Source of the DNA: Thermoguttaceae bacterium
Lineage (GTDB): Bacteria > Planctomycetota > Planctomycetia > Pirellulales > Thermoguttaceae
DNA length: 43,523 nt
Assembly (NCBI GenBank): GCA_017559825.1
Contig: JAFYQR010000006.1
Span: forward strand, 1 to 43,523
Direction of reading: 5' to 3'
The translations under genes were made by a program, and so were the position numbers. This document shows, one piece after another, positions 1 through 6,126 of the stretch (positions are counted from its first letter, which is position 1; each line of letters starts with the position of its first letter). The notes under the pieces were generated by a model. The model did no database searches, was not told the origin of the DNA, and worked only from the letters and a program-made list of their open reading frames with translations.

Positions 1-609
1 CGTCGCGCCGCCGCTTCCGAGGCCGGAAAACGCGGCGGACGACCGCGTAAAAATCCCGCGCCGGTCGCGGCGTCTGAATCCGCGCAGGAAGCCGCCAAAA
101 TCGCGCAAGAGCGCCCCGTACACGTTGACGCCGCCGCTCAAACGACCGAAGAGACCGCCGCGTCTAAAACGACGCGGGAAACGCCGATTTTCGCGGACGA
201 CGACATCGGCGACGATTGGGCGGTCGACGCGAACGGCGAACTCGTTGTCGCGGAGCCGCCGGGAGAGACGTTACGCAAAATTTGGAACGACGTCGCGCCG
301 CCGGAGATGAGGGCGCGCGCTCCTGTTTTACCGTCGTCGCCGGAGAATGTCGACGCGTCGAACGCCTTGAAATATTACTCGCTCGACGAAATGCGAACGT
401 TGTTTGAGACCGCCGCCGCCGACCGGTCGTTTGACTGGACGTTCCGGGGAGCGATAGGCGTAAAAGGCGTGGAAAAGTTGTTTTCGAAGAAGAGGAAAAT
501 GAAAAATGATCGCGAAAAAAGACCCGACGAATTTGGCGGAAACGTTCGACGCGATGCAACGCTCGACGGCTTCGACCTCAACAGCTTGGTTAGAGCCGCC
601 GACGAATAG
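1..609 (+). CDS. Unknown phage-region protein, 5'-truncated by window edge
   Basis: The frame is open from the first base to a TAG at 607-609, so at least 202 residues are present and the start is outside the window. Near the visible N-terminus is a basic, glycine-rich stretch (GKRGGRPRKNP) that resembles an AT-hook, a minor-groove DNA-binding motif. An Ala/Glu-rich linker, an acidic segment (FADDDIGDDW) and a Trp-containing C-terminal part follow. No enzyme family is recognisable. It lies directly upstream of a helicase loader, so a replication-initiation role is plausible, but that is inference from position. Its last 104 bases overlap the next gene in another frame, which is long for a phage overlap. 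The true end could differ if there is a sequence error. Confidence 0.6.
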   Translation, partial: RRAAASEAGKRGGRPRKNPAPVAASESAQEAAKIAQERPVHVDAAAQTTEETAASKTTRETPIFADDDIGDDWAVDANGELVVAEPPGETLRKIWNDVAPPEMRARAPVLPSSPENVDASNALKYYSLDEMRTLFETAAADRSFDWTFRGAIGVKGVEKLFSKKRKMKNDREKRPDEFGGNVRRDATLDGFDLNSLVRAADE

Positions 610-1270
610 CGGCGAGTGCCCAACGTGCGACGGCGACGGCGTTATTTTTACCGTCGAAAACGGGCGCAATGTCGCGCGACATTGCCCCGATTGCAACGGC
701 GGACGCGCGAAGCGAATCGCGTTGTTAGAGCGGTTAGCGCAAATTCCCGACGTCGCCGAGTATCCGTTATGGAGCGCGTGCGACGGTTGGCGGCGGCGGT
801 TGGCGCGCGGAAGTTCTAAACGTTGGCTCGTTTTGACGGGCCGCCCCGGCACGGGTAAGACGACGCAAGCGGCGGCCCTCGCTCGGTTGCTGGTGCGACG
901 CGGCGTTCCGACGCGCTTTTTCTCGGCGCTCGAATTGTTTCGCAAGCTCCGCGCCAACATCAACCGCGCGGAGGAATACGACCGGCTGGCGGACGCGGCG
1001 CGCGAAACGCGGCTCTTGGTTCTCGACGACTTTTTGAAGTACGCGCCCGCGCCGAACTCGTTCGACGCGGCGCCGTTTAAGTCGATTATTTTAGAGCTGT
1101 TATGGTCGCGTTACGAACGTCGCGCGGCGACAATCATCACGACCAACGCCGACTTAACGACGCTTCGCGACTACGACGAGTCACTTTTGGGGCGTTTTGT
1201 GGAGATCGCCGACATTATCGCGCCGCCGAGCGACGCCGTGAATTACCGTTTGCGAGGCTCTTCCGGTTGA
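506..1270 (+). CDS. DnaC/DnaI-like helicase loader ATPase
   Basis: A 254-residue AAA+ ATPase of the phage DnaC type, which loads the replicative helicase at the phage origin. It has an N-terminal zinc-finger-like pair (C38-P-T-C41 and C60-P-D-C63), a Walker A motif GRPGTGKT at about 112-119, a Walker B-like LLVLDDF at about 164-170, and a sensor-type IITTN near 210. The start is chosen at 506 because GAGGAA lies about 8 bases upstream; a later ATG at 554 has no ribosome site. The first 104 bases overlap the upstream frame. The 3' end converges on and overlaps by 28 bases the leftward XRE gene. The family call rests on the Walker motifs and the Cys pairs. The helicase partner is not visible here. 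Confidence 0.85.
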   Translation: MIAKKDPTNLAETFDAMQRSTASTSTAWLEPPTNSGECPTCDGDGVIFTVENGRNVARHCPDCNGGRAKRIALLERLAQIPDVAEYPLWSACDGWRRRLARGSSKRWLVLTGRPGTGKTTQAAALARLLVRRGVPTRFFSALELFRKLRANINRAEEYDRLADAARETRLLVLDDFLKYAPAPNSFDAAPFKSIILELLWSRYERRAATIITTNADLTTLRDYDESLLGRFVEIADIIAPPSDAVNYRLRGSSG

Positions 1271-1572
1271 ATAACGCAACCAACGACAAACGCGCGTACA
1301 AAATCGTACGCGAGTTGGATTTTGTCGTCTGGAACAGCCATAACAAGATTGAGGACGCGCGAACGAAGCGGCGACGGTTCGCATTCCGGAAGGAGACTCT
1401 CCGGGGCGACGTCGAACGTGCGCAAAATCTGCGCGGCTCGCTCGCGCGTTACGCGGTTAATCCCCGCTTCCCATTGTCGCACGGCGCGAGCGCTTAAACC
1501 AAGTTCGGCCCCAAACTCGGTTTGCGTCATACGCTTAAATTGCCGTATCGCTCTAATTTGCTCGGGGCCCAT
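1243..1572 (-). CDS. XRE-family helix-turn-helix regulator
   Basis: A 109-residue protein with one Cro/CI-type HTH at about 4-57 (QIRAIRQFKRMTQTEFGAELG, then LSARAVRQWEAG) and a short C-terminal part (VPDDKIQLAYDFVRAF) that could dimerise. There is no LexA-type peptidase domain, so RecA-triggered self-cleavage is not expected. The ATG at 1572 is preferred; a TTG nine bases upstream is the alternative. It overlaps the end of the upstream leftward double-HTH gene by about 20 bases, so both are probably on one mRNA from the promoter at 2152-2179. It probably acts in the lysogeny switch, as a Cro- or CI-like partner. Confidence 0.8.
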   Translation of the reverse strand: MGPEQIRAIRQFKRMTQTEFGAELGLSARAVRQWEAGINRVTRERAAQILRTFDVAPESLLPECEPSPLRSRVLNLVMAVPDDKIQLAYDFVRAFVVGCVIQPEEPRKR

Positions 1573-2131
1573 CGGTAGCAAGCCCAGAAATATACATCTC
1601 TAACGATGGGAGGTGAACGTCAGGAACTCGGTCGACCATCGATTTAACGCGCGCACGACGTTCTGTTGTACCGCCAATATCGGTTTGCAAAGCAACTTTT
1701 GTTGGGGGGTTGCGAGAGGCCAAGAATATAGAGATTTTATCAATCGCAGGCTGGGGAAGGATGGCGCTTGTTTCCCACGCAGAAATGTTGCAGCGCGAAA
1801 CGCCAACGGCTTCTGCAAGCGCCGCTTGTGTCATCCGGTGGGCTTTCCGCAACTCCAATAACTCTGCGCCGGTTGTTATTTCGGCATTGTGAATTGCGTC
1901 GATGTCGCAGGAAAACGAACACTCGATCATCGCCTCTTGGAGAAAATCGCGGTCGACACCAAAAATTTTCATAATCCTCAACGCTTTCGGCTCGCCAATC
2001 CCAGTGTTTTCCCATTGCGCTACAGCCGCCTGAGAAACGCCAAGTCGTTTTGCGAACGCATTTTGATTTAAGTCGAGCCTAACTCGCACTTCGCGAACTT
2101 CAGCGCCTGTCCAAAATTTTTCTTTTGCCAT
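1553..2131 (-). CDS. Repressor-like protein with two XRE HTH domains
   Basis: 192 residues containing two separate Cro/CI-type HTH domains: one at about 9-62 (LNQNAFAKRLGVSQAAVAQWE) and one at about 91-143 (MTQAALAEAVGVSRCNISAWE). A C-terminal tail of about 45 residues has no recognised fold. Most phage repressors have one HTH plus an oligomerisation or peptidase domain; two in tandem suggests that one chain can fill both half-sites, or bind two operators. The start at 2131 has a good ribosome site (AGGAG about 6 bases before ATG). It is divergent from operon 1, and its own promoter overlaps an inverted repeat, which fits an autoregulated immunity repressor. The role is inferred from layout; the domain calls are direct. 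Confidence 0.8.
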   Translation of the reverse strand: MAKEKFWTGAEVREVRVRLDLNQNAFAKRLGVSQAAVAQWENTGIGEPKALRIMKIFGVDRDFLQEAMIECSFSCDIDAIHNAEITTGAELLELRKAHRMTQAALAEAVGVSRCNISAWETSAILPQPAIDKISIFLASRNPPTKVALQTDIGGTTERRARVKSMVDRVPDVHLPSLEMYISGLATDGPRAN

Positions 2132-2151
2132 AATAGTCTCCTATACGCCGT

Positions 2152-2179
2152 ATTTTACTGGTGGAATATAAAATTGCAA
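2152..2179 (-). promoter_or_regulatory. Leftward promoter for the XRE repressor genes
   Basis: Read on the minus strand there is TTGCAA (2174-2179), a 16-base spacer, then TAAAAT (2152-2157). The -35 lies inside the inverted repeat at 2173-2189, as expected for an autorepressed immunity promoter. It is about 20 bases upstream of the repressor start. Confidence 0.5.
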
Positions 2180-2189
2180 GACAAGCAAT
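2173..2189. promoter_or_regulatory. Candidate operator dyad between the divergent promoters
   Basis: ATTGC, seven bases, GCAAT: a perfect 5-bp inverted repeat covering the -35 of the leftward promoter. It is absent from the second rightward promoter at 6.2 kb, so it would act on the repressor genes only. Binding by either XRE protein is inference. Confidence 0.45.
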
Positions 2190-2199
2190 GTTAAATTTT

Positions 2200-2214
2200 T
2201 TATAAAATTTATAA
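2200..2214. promoter_or_regulatory. Candidate operator: 15-bp dyad upstream of promoter 1
   Basis: TTATAAAATTTATAA is a perfect palindrome around one central base, ending 19 bases before the -35. It is repeated exactly at 6165-6179 upstream of the second promoter, so one regulator could control both operons. It could alternatively be an AT-rich UP element. Confidence 0.5.
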
Positions 2215-2233
2215 GAAAATTAACAAAAAGGAC

Positions 2234-2261
2234 TTTACAATTTCTAGTTTGCTTATATACT
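2234..2261 (+). promoter_or_regulatory. Sigma-70-type promoter of operon 1
   Basis: TTTACA (2234-2239), 16-base spacer, TATACT (2256-2261). The same hexamers and spacer occur in the copy at 6199-6226. Transcription would start near 2268, giving about 60 bases of A-rich leader before the first gene. Confidence 0.75.
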
Positions 2262-2327
2262 TATATGCATAAGGCAAAGGGAAAGCCAAAAACAAAAATT
2301 CAAAACTCAAAAATAAAAGGGGTAACA

Positions 2328-2543
2328 ATGCCGGTTGAATATTACAACAGCTTGAAAGCGGCGGCCCAACGATGGAAGGCGTTTCGAAATAAAGGGTATA
2401 TCAGCGAAGCGGAACGTCGACACGTTCTCCTGCCGGTTTTATCGCGCTGGATCCCCCGGCTTTGTGAAGTCGAGAAAAATTGCCTCGCGGGTACCAAACG
2501 TTTTAACGCCGACTTTGCGAAAACGTTGGAAGAAACGTATTAG
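2328..2543 (+). CDS. Small unknown protein, first gene of phage operon 1
   Basis: 71 residues (starts MPVEYYNSLK), with helical, basic, Trp-containing segments (AAAQRWKAFRNK, LLPVLSRWIPRL). No family recognised. The start at 2328 is chosen because AAAAGGGG precedes it and because the upstream in-frame ATG at 2265 lies in the duplicated leader and is ATA in the other copy. It is the promoter-proximal gene, a position often held by anti-repressors, antiterminators or host-takeover factors, but nothing in the sequence decides between these. A GAAA-tetraloop hairpin follows the stop. Confidence 0.6.
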   Translation: MPVEYYNSLKAAAQRWKAFRNKGYISEAERRHVLLPVLSRWIPRLCEVEKNCLAGTKRFNADFAKTLEETY

Positions 2544-2565
2544 CAACGGAAAACCCCAGTTCGCA

Positions 2566-2581
2566 CCGCTGGAAACGGCGG
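2566..2581 (+). other. GAAA-tetraloop RNA hairpin
   Basis: CCGCTG-GAAA-CGGCGG, a 6-bp stem (one T-G wobble) closed by a GNRA loop, between the first and second genes of operon 1. A longer GAAA hairpin occupies the matching place after the first gene of operon 2 (6648-6679). It may stabilise or process the mRNA. Confidence 0.4.
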
Positions 2582-2625
2582 CGCGGATTTAACTCGTCAA
2601 CCCCCCTAAAACAAGGCAAGTCAAA

Positions 2626-2925
2626 ATGAAAGACGTCCTTAATTTTGAAGACAACAAAAGATACAGTAATTACCGAGACGCGTTATCCCGCGCCCTCGCG
2701 CTCCACGAAGCCGTCGACATACTATACGAAGATCGGAACTTTTACGCGAACCACGTCCTTCAAGAGACCGCCGACAAGGCAATCGGCGACTTGGCCAATG
2801 AGTACGCGGAAGAGATCGCCTCCGCGCTCCTTCCCGACGTTCCCGCCGACAAAATCCCCTCCGGAACTATCAAAATTCTTGCCGCCGCGCTTGTCGCGTT
2901 CGACCGAAAAACGCTTAAAATTTAA
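2626..2925 (+). CDS. Unknown small phage-region protein
   Basis: 99 residues, mostly predicted helical, rich in Ala and Asp/Glu (ALSRALALHEAVDILYEDRN; LANEYAEEIASALLPD). No recognised domain, signal or membrane segment. The start has AAGGCAAG about 8 bases upstream. It lies in operon 1, 82 bases after the first gene; its stop is followed within four bases by a tRNA-like minihelix. Confidence 0.6.
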   Translation: MKDVLNFEDNKRYSNYRDALSRALALHEAVDILYEDRNFYANHVLQETADKAIGDLANEYAEEIASALLPDVPADKIPSGTIKILAAALVAFDRKTLKI

Positions 2926-2928
2926 GCC

Positions 2929-2971
2929 TTCCGCGCCCGGCCTTGCCGGGGTTCGACTCCCCGGCGCGGAA
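2929..2971 (+). ncRNA. tRNA-like acceptor/T-arm minihelix 1
   Basis: Outer arms TTCCGCG (2929-2935) and CGCGGAA (2965-2971) enclose a 10-base linker and a hairpin CCGGGG-TTCGACT-CCCCGG (2946-2964). The seven-base loop matches the tRNA T-loop consensus TTCRANN, and the outer helix abuts the T-stem with no gap, as in a tRNA (7+6 bp). There is no room for D or anticodon arms and no CCA. It sits in the gap before the next gene (start 3008). It could be an RNase P or RNase Z site in the mRNA, or a tRNA relic. Confidence 0.5.
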
Positions 2972-3007
2972 CTCAAAAGCACGAAGAACCCAAAAAAGGG
3001 AGACAAA

Positions 3008-3406
3008 ATGAAACCGATCACGCCCGCAAAACGCCGCCTCGTCGTCGCGCTCGCCGTCGCCGTTAAAAACTATGCCAAATTGCAAACCGAAGCCGAGGAC
3101 TTGTTTGAGAGCGCGGAACACGCCAGTATCGGAGGAGCCTTGGTTCCCGGTAGCGTGTACAAAGAGATCGACAAGTTGTACGCCGCCGCTTCCGACGCTA
3201 TCTGGAACGCGGCGATAACGTTCGCTCGAAGAAAAGAGCGCGAAGGCGCGTTCCAGCAACTTGGAAGTTACGACGCTTGGCGAGAGTTGCGTTTTTCGTT
3301 GTCGAAAAGGCGTTTCCGACGCGCCGCGATAAAGATCGCCAAGCGCGGCGACATTTGGAATTATGACGACGATAACTCGGAAAAATTGGAGGAATGGTCG
3401 AAATGA
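3008..3406 (+). CDS. Unknown phage-region protein
   Basis: 132 residues, start at 3008 supported by AAGGGAG 6-8 bases upstream (the frame extends further 5' but over the previous gene). N-terminal helix MKPITPAKRRLVVALAVAVKN, acidic middle, basic C-terminal half (LSKRRFRRAAIKIAKRG) ending in an acidic tail (YDDDNSEKLEEW). No recognised family. The stop TGA overlaps the start of the sigma-like gene as ATGA, so the two are translationally coupled; it may be a partner or antagonist of that protein. Confidence 0.6.
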   Translation: MKPITPAKRRLVVALAVAVKNYAKLQTEAEDLFESAEHASIGGALVPGSVYKEIDKLYAAASDAIWNAAITFARRKEREGAFQQLGSYDAWRELRFSLSKRRFRRAAIKIAKRGDIWNYDDDNSEKLEEWSK

Positions 3407-3978
3407 CGCAACTTGAGTTCCAACGCCGCGACAAGATCGCGCGGACGGTAGCGCGTAATTTCGTGCGACGCTTCCCGCGCGTCGAATACGACGACGCGTT
3501 GCAAACCGCCCGCGTCGCGTACCTGTCGGCGCCCGAAACGCTGGACGCGACCGACAACCCCGACGCGACGCTTGCGCGTTGCCTCTATTTTCGGTTGTGC
3601 GACAAATTGCGGCGCGAAACGATTGGTCGCGGCACAACGCCGCGACCGAAAACGGTCGACGTTTCGACGGTCGACGCGCAACGCGCGGAACGCGAAGAAA
3701 AGTCGACGTCGAAGCTCGAAGACGTCGCGTTATCGCGGTGGCGAGCCGCCGAGCGTCGCGAACGCGTCGCCGGTTGGGTGCGACGCGCGGTCGAAAAAAC
3801 GTTGTCCCAATCGCCGGAACGCGTCGGCGAGTTATACCGCGCGTATTTCGAGCGCGGGGAAACGCTGAAAGCGGCGGGCGCCGCGTTTGGTTTAAGCGAG
3901 TCGCGAACCAGCCAAATTATCACCGATTTTAAACGCGATGTTGCGTCGCGTCTCGAAAAAGAAAGGGCCGAACAATGA
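3403..3978 (+). CDS. Phage-encoded sigma-factor-like protein
   Basis: 191 residues resembling a small sigma-70-family protein. The N-terminal half (NFVRRFPRVEYDDALQTARV, then LARCLYFRLCDKLRRETIG) looks like region 2. The C-terminal segment (RAYFERGETLKAAGAAFGLS, then ESRTSQIITDFKRDV, about 145-182) looks like region 4 with its HTH. A charged linker separates them. A protein of this kind would redirect RNA polymerase to phage promoters. The start at 3403 is preferred over 3394 because GGAGG at 3388-3392 has proper spacing only to 3403, and because it forms ATGA with the upstream stop. Sequence match to sigma is by pattern, not by a strict motif, so an HTH regulator is possible. Confidence 0.65.
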   Translation: MTQLEFQRRDKIARTVARNFVRRFPRVEYDDALQTARVAYLSAPETLDATDNPDATLARCLYFRLCDKLRRETIGRGTTPRPKTVDVSTVDAQRAEREEKSTSKLEDVALSRWRAAERRERVAGWVRRAVEKTLSQSPERVGELYRAYFERGETLKAAGAAFGLSESRTSQIITDFKRDVASRLEKERAEQ

Positions 3979-4181
3979 ACGAAGAGAAAAAAGAACGAAA
4001 CGAGAAAGAACGAGCGGGCGCGCAAGCGGAAATTTTGGGGTTGGTCGCCGCGCTTGCGAAGATCATTGGCGACGGAGAAACGGAAGCGCAAGACGACGAA
4101 AACAGATACGCGCTTGCGACCTTCAACGCGGCGCAACGTTTGGTTGAGCGGATTGAAATCGCCGCGAAACGAATCAATTAA
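3975..4181 (+). CDS. Small charged helical protein
   Basis: 68 residues (MNEEKKERNEKERAGAQAEI...), very charged at the N-terminus and helical afterwards (ILGLVAALAKIIGDGE; AAQRLVERIEIAAKR). It could form a coiled coil. No recognised family. The ATG overlaps the stop of the sigma-like gene (ATGA), so translation is coupled. A role as a modulator of that protein is possible from position alone. Confidence 0.6.
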   Translation: MNEEKKERNEKERAGAQAEILGLVAALAKIIGDGETEAQDDENRYALATFNAAQRLVERIEIAAKRIN

Positions 4182-4194
4182 ACGGAGCGGCGCC

Positions 4195-4551
4195 GTGAAA
4201 CAAATACAAGCTCGAGAGTGCAAGGGGTCGCCAGTGGAGCGATACACGGTCGACGGTTTTTGGGCGGAGCGCAAATTTTTCGTTCCGTGGGAACAACGCG
4301 ACGCGTTTGCGAGTCATTTTCTCGGCGACGACGTATGCGACGTTCGGGGCTTGCGCGGCGTTGAAAACGCCGACACGACGAAACGCGGGCGCCTTGCGTA
4401 TCCCGGCAAACCTCGCGCGTTGGTCGTGCAGATCGATTTTGAGCCGGAACCGACCTCGACGTTTTACGTTCCGGAGACGTCGAACCCAGCGACGACGCTT
4501 CCGAAGTATGGAGCGTTTGTTATCGCGACAGTGCGGTACTCGACAAAGTAG
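4195..4551 (+). CDS. Unknown phage-region protein (GTG start)
   Basis: 118 residues from a GTG at 4195 with CGGAGCGG 5-10 bases upstream; upstream in-frame starts lie inside the previous gene. The sequence has several aromatic/beta-like stretches (RYTVDGFWAERKFFVPWEQR; ALVVQIDFEPEP; GAFVIATVRYSTK), suggesting a small beta-rich fold. No family recognised. It lies 13 bases after the previous stop in operon 1. Confidence 0.6.
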   Translation: MKQIQARECKGSPVERYTVDGFWAERKFFVPWEQRDAFASHFLGDDVCDVRGLRGVENADTTKRGRLAYPGKPRALVVQIDFEPEPTSTFYVPETSNPATTLPKYGAFVIATVRYSTK

Positions 4552-4558
4552 GTTAAAA

Positions 4559-4894
4559 ATGAGAATCGTTGAAAACGACGCCGAATTAGCCGAAACCGTC
4601 GTCCGCGACTATTTCGCGTTTGTTGCGGATATGACGGAATTTTGGGGCGAAACGCCCCGTCGACCGAAAAAGATCGCGTATTCCCCGGCGTCGCGCCGCG
4701 CTCGACTCCTCCGCGCGGCGTCGCAAACGCGACGAAACGAGATCGTCGTTGTCGGGCCGCGAACGTGGAAACAAGCGGAAAACAAAACGGATTGGCGCCG
4801 CGACCTTTACGGCGAATCGCTCGACGCTATCCGGTATTGGATTAACGAAGCGACGCGCGACGCGTTGAGATGGAGAGAACGAACGGAGGACTGA
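4559..4894 (+). CDS. Unknown phage-region protein
   Basis: 111 residues from the ATG at 4559 (MRIVENDAELAETVV). N-terminal acidic helix, an Arg-rich middle (PASRRARLLRAASQTRRNE), then IVVVGPRTWKQAENK and a helical C-terminus with RYWINEATRDALRWRER. No domain recognised. It begins 7 bases after the previous stop; GTAGGT is the only weak ribosome site, so it may depend on coupled translation. Confidence 0.6.
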   Translation: MRIVENDAELAETVVRDYFAFVADMTEFWGETPRRPKKIAYSPASRRARLLRAASQTRRNEIVVVGPRTWKQAENKTDWRRDLYGESLDAIRYWINEATRDALRWRERTED

Positions 4895-4896
4895 CT

Positions 4897-5109
4897 ATGA
4901 CGATTAACGGAAAATTCGAAACGACGCGCCCCGGCGCGCATCGTTGCCCGATTTGCGGCGCCGCGATTTACTCGCCGGAGTGCCTGTCGTGTTACCTCGA
5001 ATCGCGCGACCGTGCGGAGTTCCAGCCGAAACGTTTTGTTTCGCGCCCCGCGCCCGGCCCGAAACGAACCTATCGCAAAAACGCAACGATCGGAGGCTGT
5101 TGGAAATGA
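4897..5109 (+). CDS. Small zinc-ribbon-like protein
   Basis: 70 residues with C-P-I-C-G and C-L-S-C spaced as a zinc ribbon (CPICGAAIYSPECLSC), followed by a basic, Pro-rich tail (RPAPGPKRTYRKNAT). Such small zinc proteins in phages usually bind nucleic acid or a host protein; the actual target is unknown. The start at 4897 has GGAGGA about 7 bases upstream; an in-frame ATG at 4870 lies within the previous gene. Stop and next start overlap as ATGA. Confidence 0.65.
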   Translation: MTINGKFETTRPGAHRCPICGAAIYSPECLSCYLESRDRAEFQPKRFVSRPAPGPKRTYRKNATIGGCWK

Positions 5110-5357
5110 GTTACCACAACGAACCGGAGGAACGTCGCCAAACTTACAAACTCGGATATTGGACGCCGGAGGACGAAACGACGCGACGCGTCGTCATCTA
5201 CTCGGCCTACACGCGCCGTCTGTTTACGCCGCGCCTTGGCGACCGACCTGCGGTCGACCTCCATAAAGGCGTCGCGTCGCTTGAAACGGCGGTGAAGCGC
5301 ACGCGGAACCTTGTCTGGGGCGGTAAATTCGAGCCGGTTTGGGGGGGCTGGGAGTAA
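5106..5357 (+). CDS. Unknown small phage-region protein
   Basis: 83 residues (MSYHNEPEERRQTYKLGYWT...). A Tyr/Arg-rich N-terminal half is followed by SAYTRRLFTPRLGDRP and a Gly/Trp-rich C-terminus (VWGGKFEPVWGGWE). No family recognised. GGAGG precedes the start by about 9 bases. Coupled to both neighbours: ATGA with the upstream stop, TAATG with the downstream start. Confidence 0.6.
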   Translation: MSYHNEPEERRQTYKLGYWTPEDETTRRVVIYSAYTRRLFTPRLGDRPAVDLHKGVASLETAVKRTRNLVWGGKFEPVWGGWE

Positions 5358-5590
5358 TGACAAGCGACGTCGTTAAAATTGCCAAATACCGCGCCAACGA
5401 CGACGCGCGCCAACCGATGTACGCCGTCTATTGGGACACGCGAAACAAGGTTTTGCGCGAACGCTCGTTGGGCGGGCTCCTTTGGGTTACGTTTTTGAGC
5501 GCAGCGACGCAAGAAGCCGCCGAAACGATTGCCGCCGACGCATACGGGCGAGACTTTCCCAAAACGTTCCGATTGACGCGACGAGGTTAG
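5357..5590 (+). CDS. Unknown small phage-region protein
   Basis: 77 residues (MTSDVVKIAKYRAND...). A short beta-like segment with aromatics (QPMYAVYWDTRNK, GGLLWVTFLS) is followed by an Ala-rich helix (ATQEAAETIAADAYG) and a basic end. No family recognised. The start shares bases with the preceding stop (TAATG); GGGAG lies just upstream. Confidence 0.6.
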   Translation: MTSDVVKIAKYRANDDARQPMYAVYWDTRNKVLRERSLGGLLWVTFLSAATQEAAETIAADAYGRDFPKTFRLTRRG

Positions 5591-5593
5591 ACG

Positions 5594-6010
5594 ATGGAAC
5601 AACAAGCGAAAACGACAGAAGAAACGAAACCCGAAGCTCTTCAAGAGCTCAAACGTCTTGAACACAAACTCGGCGAACTATGCGAAAGCGTTAATTGTAT
5701 GGACGCCGAAATCGACGACGCAATAGAGCGTTTCAAATCCGTCAAGGCTTGCGTCGACGCGCTTTTGGCGGATAAAGCGGGCTTGTTTAAGGAGCTTAAA
5801 CTTTCGGAATCCCTCCGCGACGAACTTCGCGACGGCGCCGAAAACGACGCGCTTAAATTTCGGCGGGAGCTAAAAGACGAGCGACTCGCCGTCAAGCGAC
5901 TTCAAAACGCGCTCGACGCGACGCTTAACGACGTCGCCATCTATCGAGGCGCGGCGTTTTGGCTCGGCTTGACGGTATTGGCGGCGATTGTTGTAGCCGT
6001 CGCGTTTTGA
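5594..6010 (+). CDS. Coiled-coil protein with C-terminal membrane anchor
   Basis: 138 residues. Residues about 13-110 are highly charged and heptad-like (EALQELKRLEHKLGELCES; FRRELKDERLAVKRLQNALD), a clear coiled-coil candidate. The last 21 residues (FWLGLTVLAAIVVAVAF) form a single hydrophobic segment at the very C-terminus, so it should be a tail-anchored inner-membrane protein with its coiled coil in the cytoplasm. Function is unknown; superinfection exclusion or membrane tethering of phage DNA are possibilities by analogy only. It is the last gene of operon 1. Confidence 0.65.
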   Translation: MEQQAKTTEETKPEALQELKRLEHKLGELCESVNCMDAEIDDAIERFKSVKACVDALLADKAGLFKELKLSESLRDELRDGAENDALKFRRELKDERLAVKRLQNALDATLNDVAIYRGAAFWLGLTVLAAIVVAVAF

Positions 6011-6015
6011 AAATT

Positions 6016-6109
6016 CCCGGCGCCCGCGTTCGCGGGAGCCAAACGCCGGGCGACCGCGCCTCCGCTCGGTCGTTAAATGGGTATCCAGAGGCCCGAGCCT
6101 CAAAGAGGC
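6016..6109 (+). ncRNA. Structured 3' RNA at the end of operon 1, with alternative hairpins
   Basis: Three stacked hairpins. CCCGGCG (6016-6022) pairs with CGCCGGG (6044-6050) around an inner stem CCCGCG/CGCGGG (6023-6036). CGACCG (6051-6056) pairs with CGGTCG (6067-6072). Then GCCTC (6097-6101) can pair either with GAGGC upstream (6088-6092) or with GAGGC downstream (6105-6109), two mutually exclusive hairpins. The terminator at 6127 follows directly. It could be a stable small RNA, a processed 3' UTR or a switch; the sequence matches no class I can name. Confidence 0.45.
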
Positions 6110-6126
6110 GATAAGCGCGGATAACG

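Larger units (their letters stand above)
2196..2306 (+). repeat. Duplicated promoter/leader region, copy 1
   Basis: This stretch recurs at 6161-6271 with the first 71 bases identical and only two differences overall (2267 G/A and one A/G near 2294). It carries the dyad, the sigma-70 promoter and about 45 bases of A-rich leader. The G/A difference creates an ATG at 2265 in this copy only (ATA in the other), showing that this ATG is not the gene start. Confidence 0.9.

Noticed and set aside
2265..2543. Earlier ATG for the first gene of operon 1
   Set aside because: It lies in the duplicated leader; the equivalent base in the other copy makes ATA, and no ribosome site is present. The ATG at 2328 has one.
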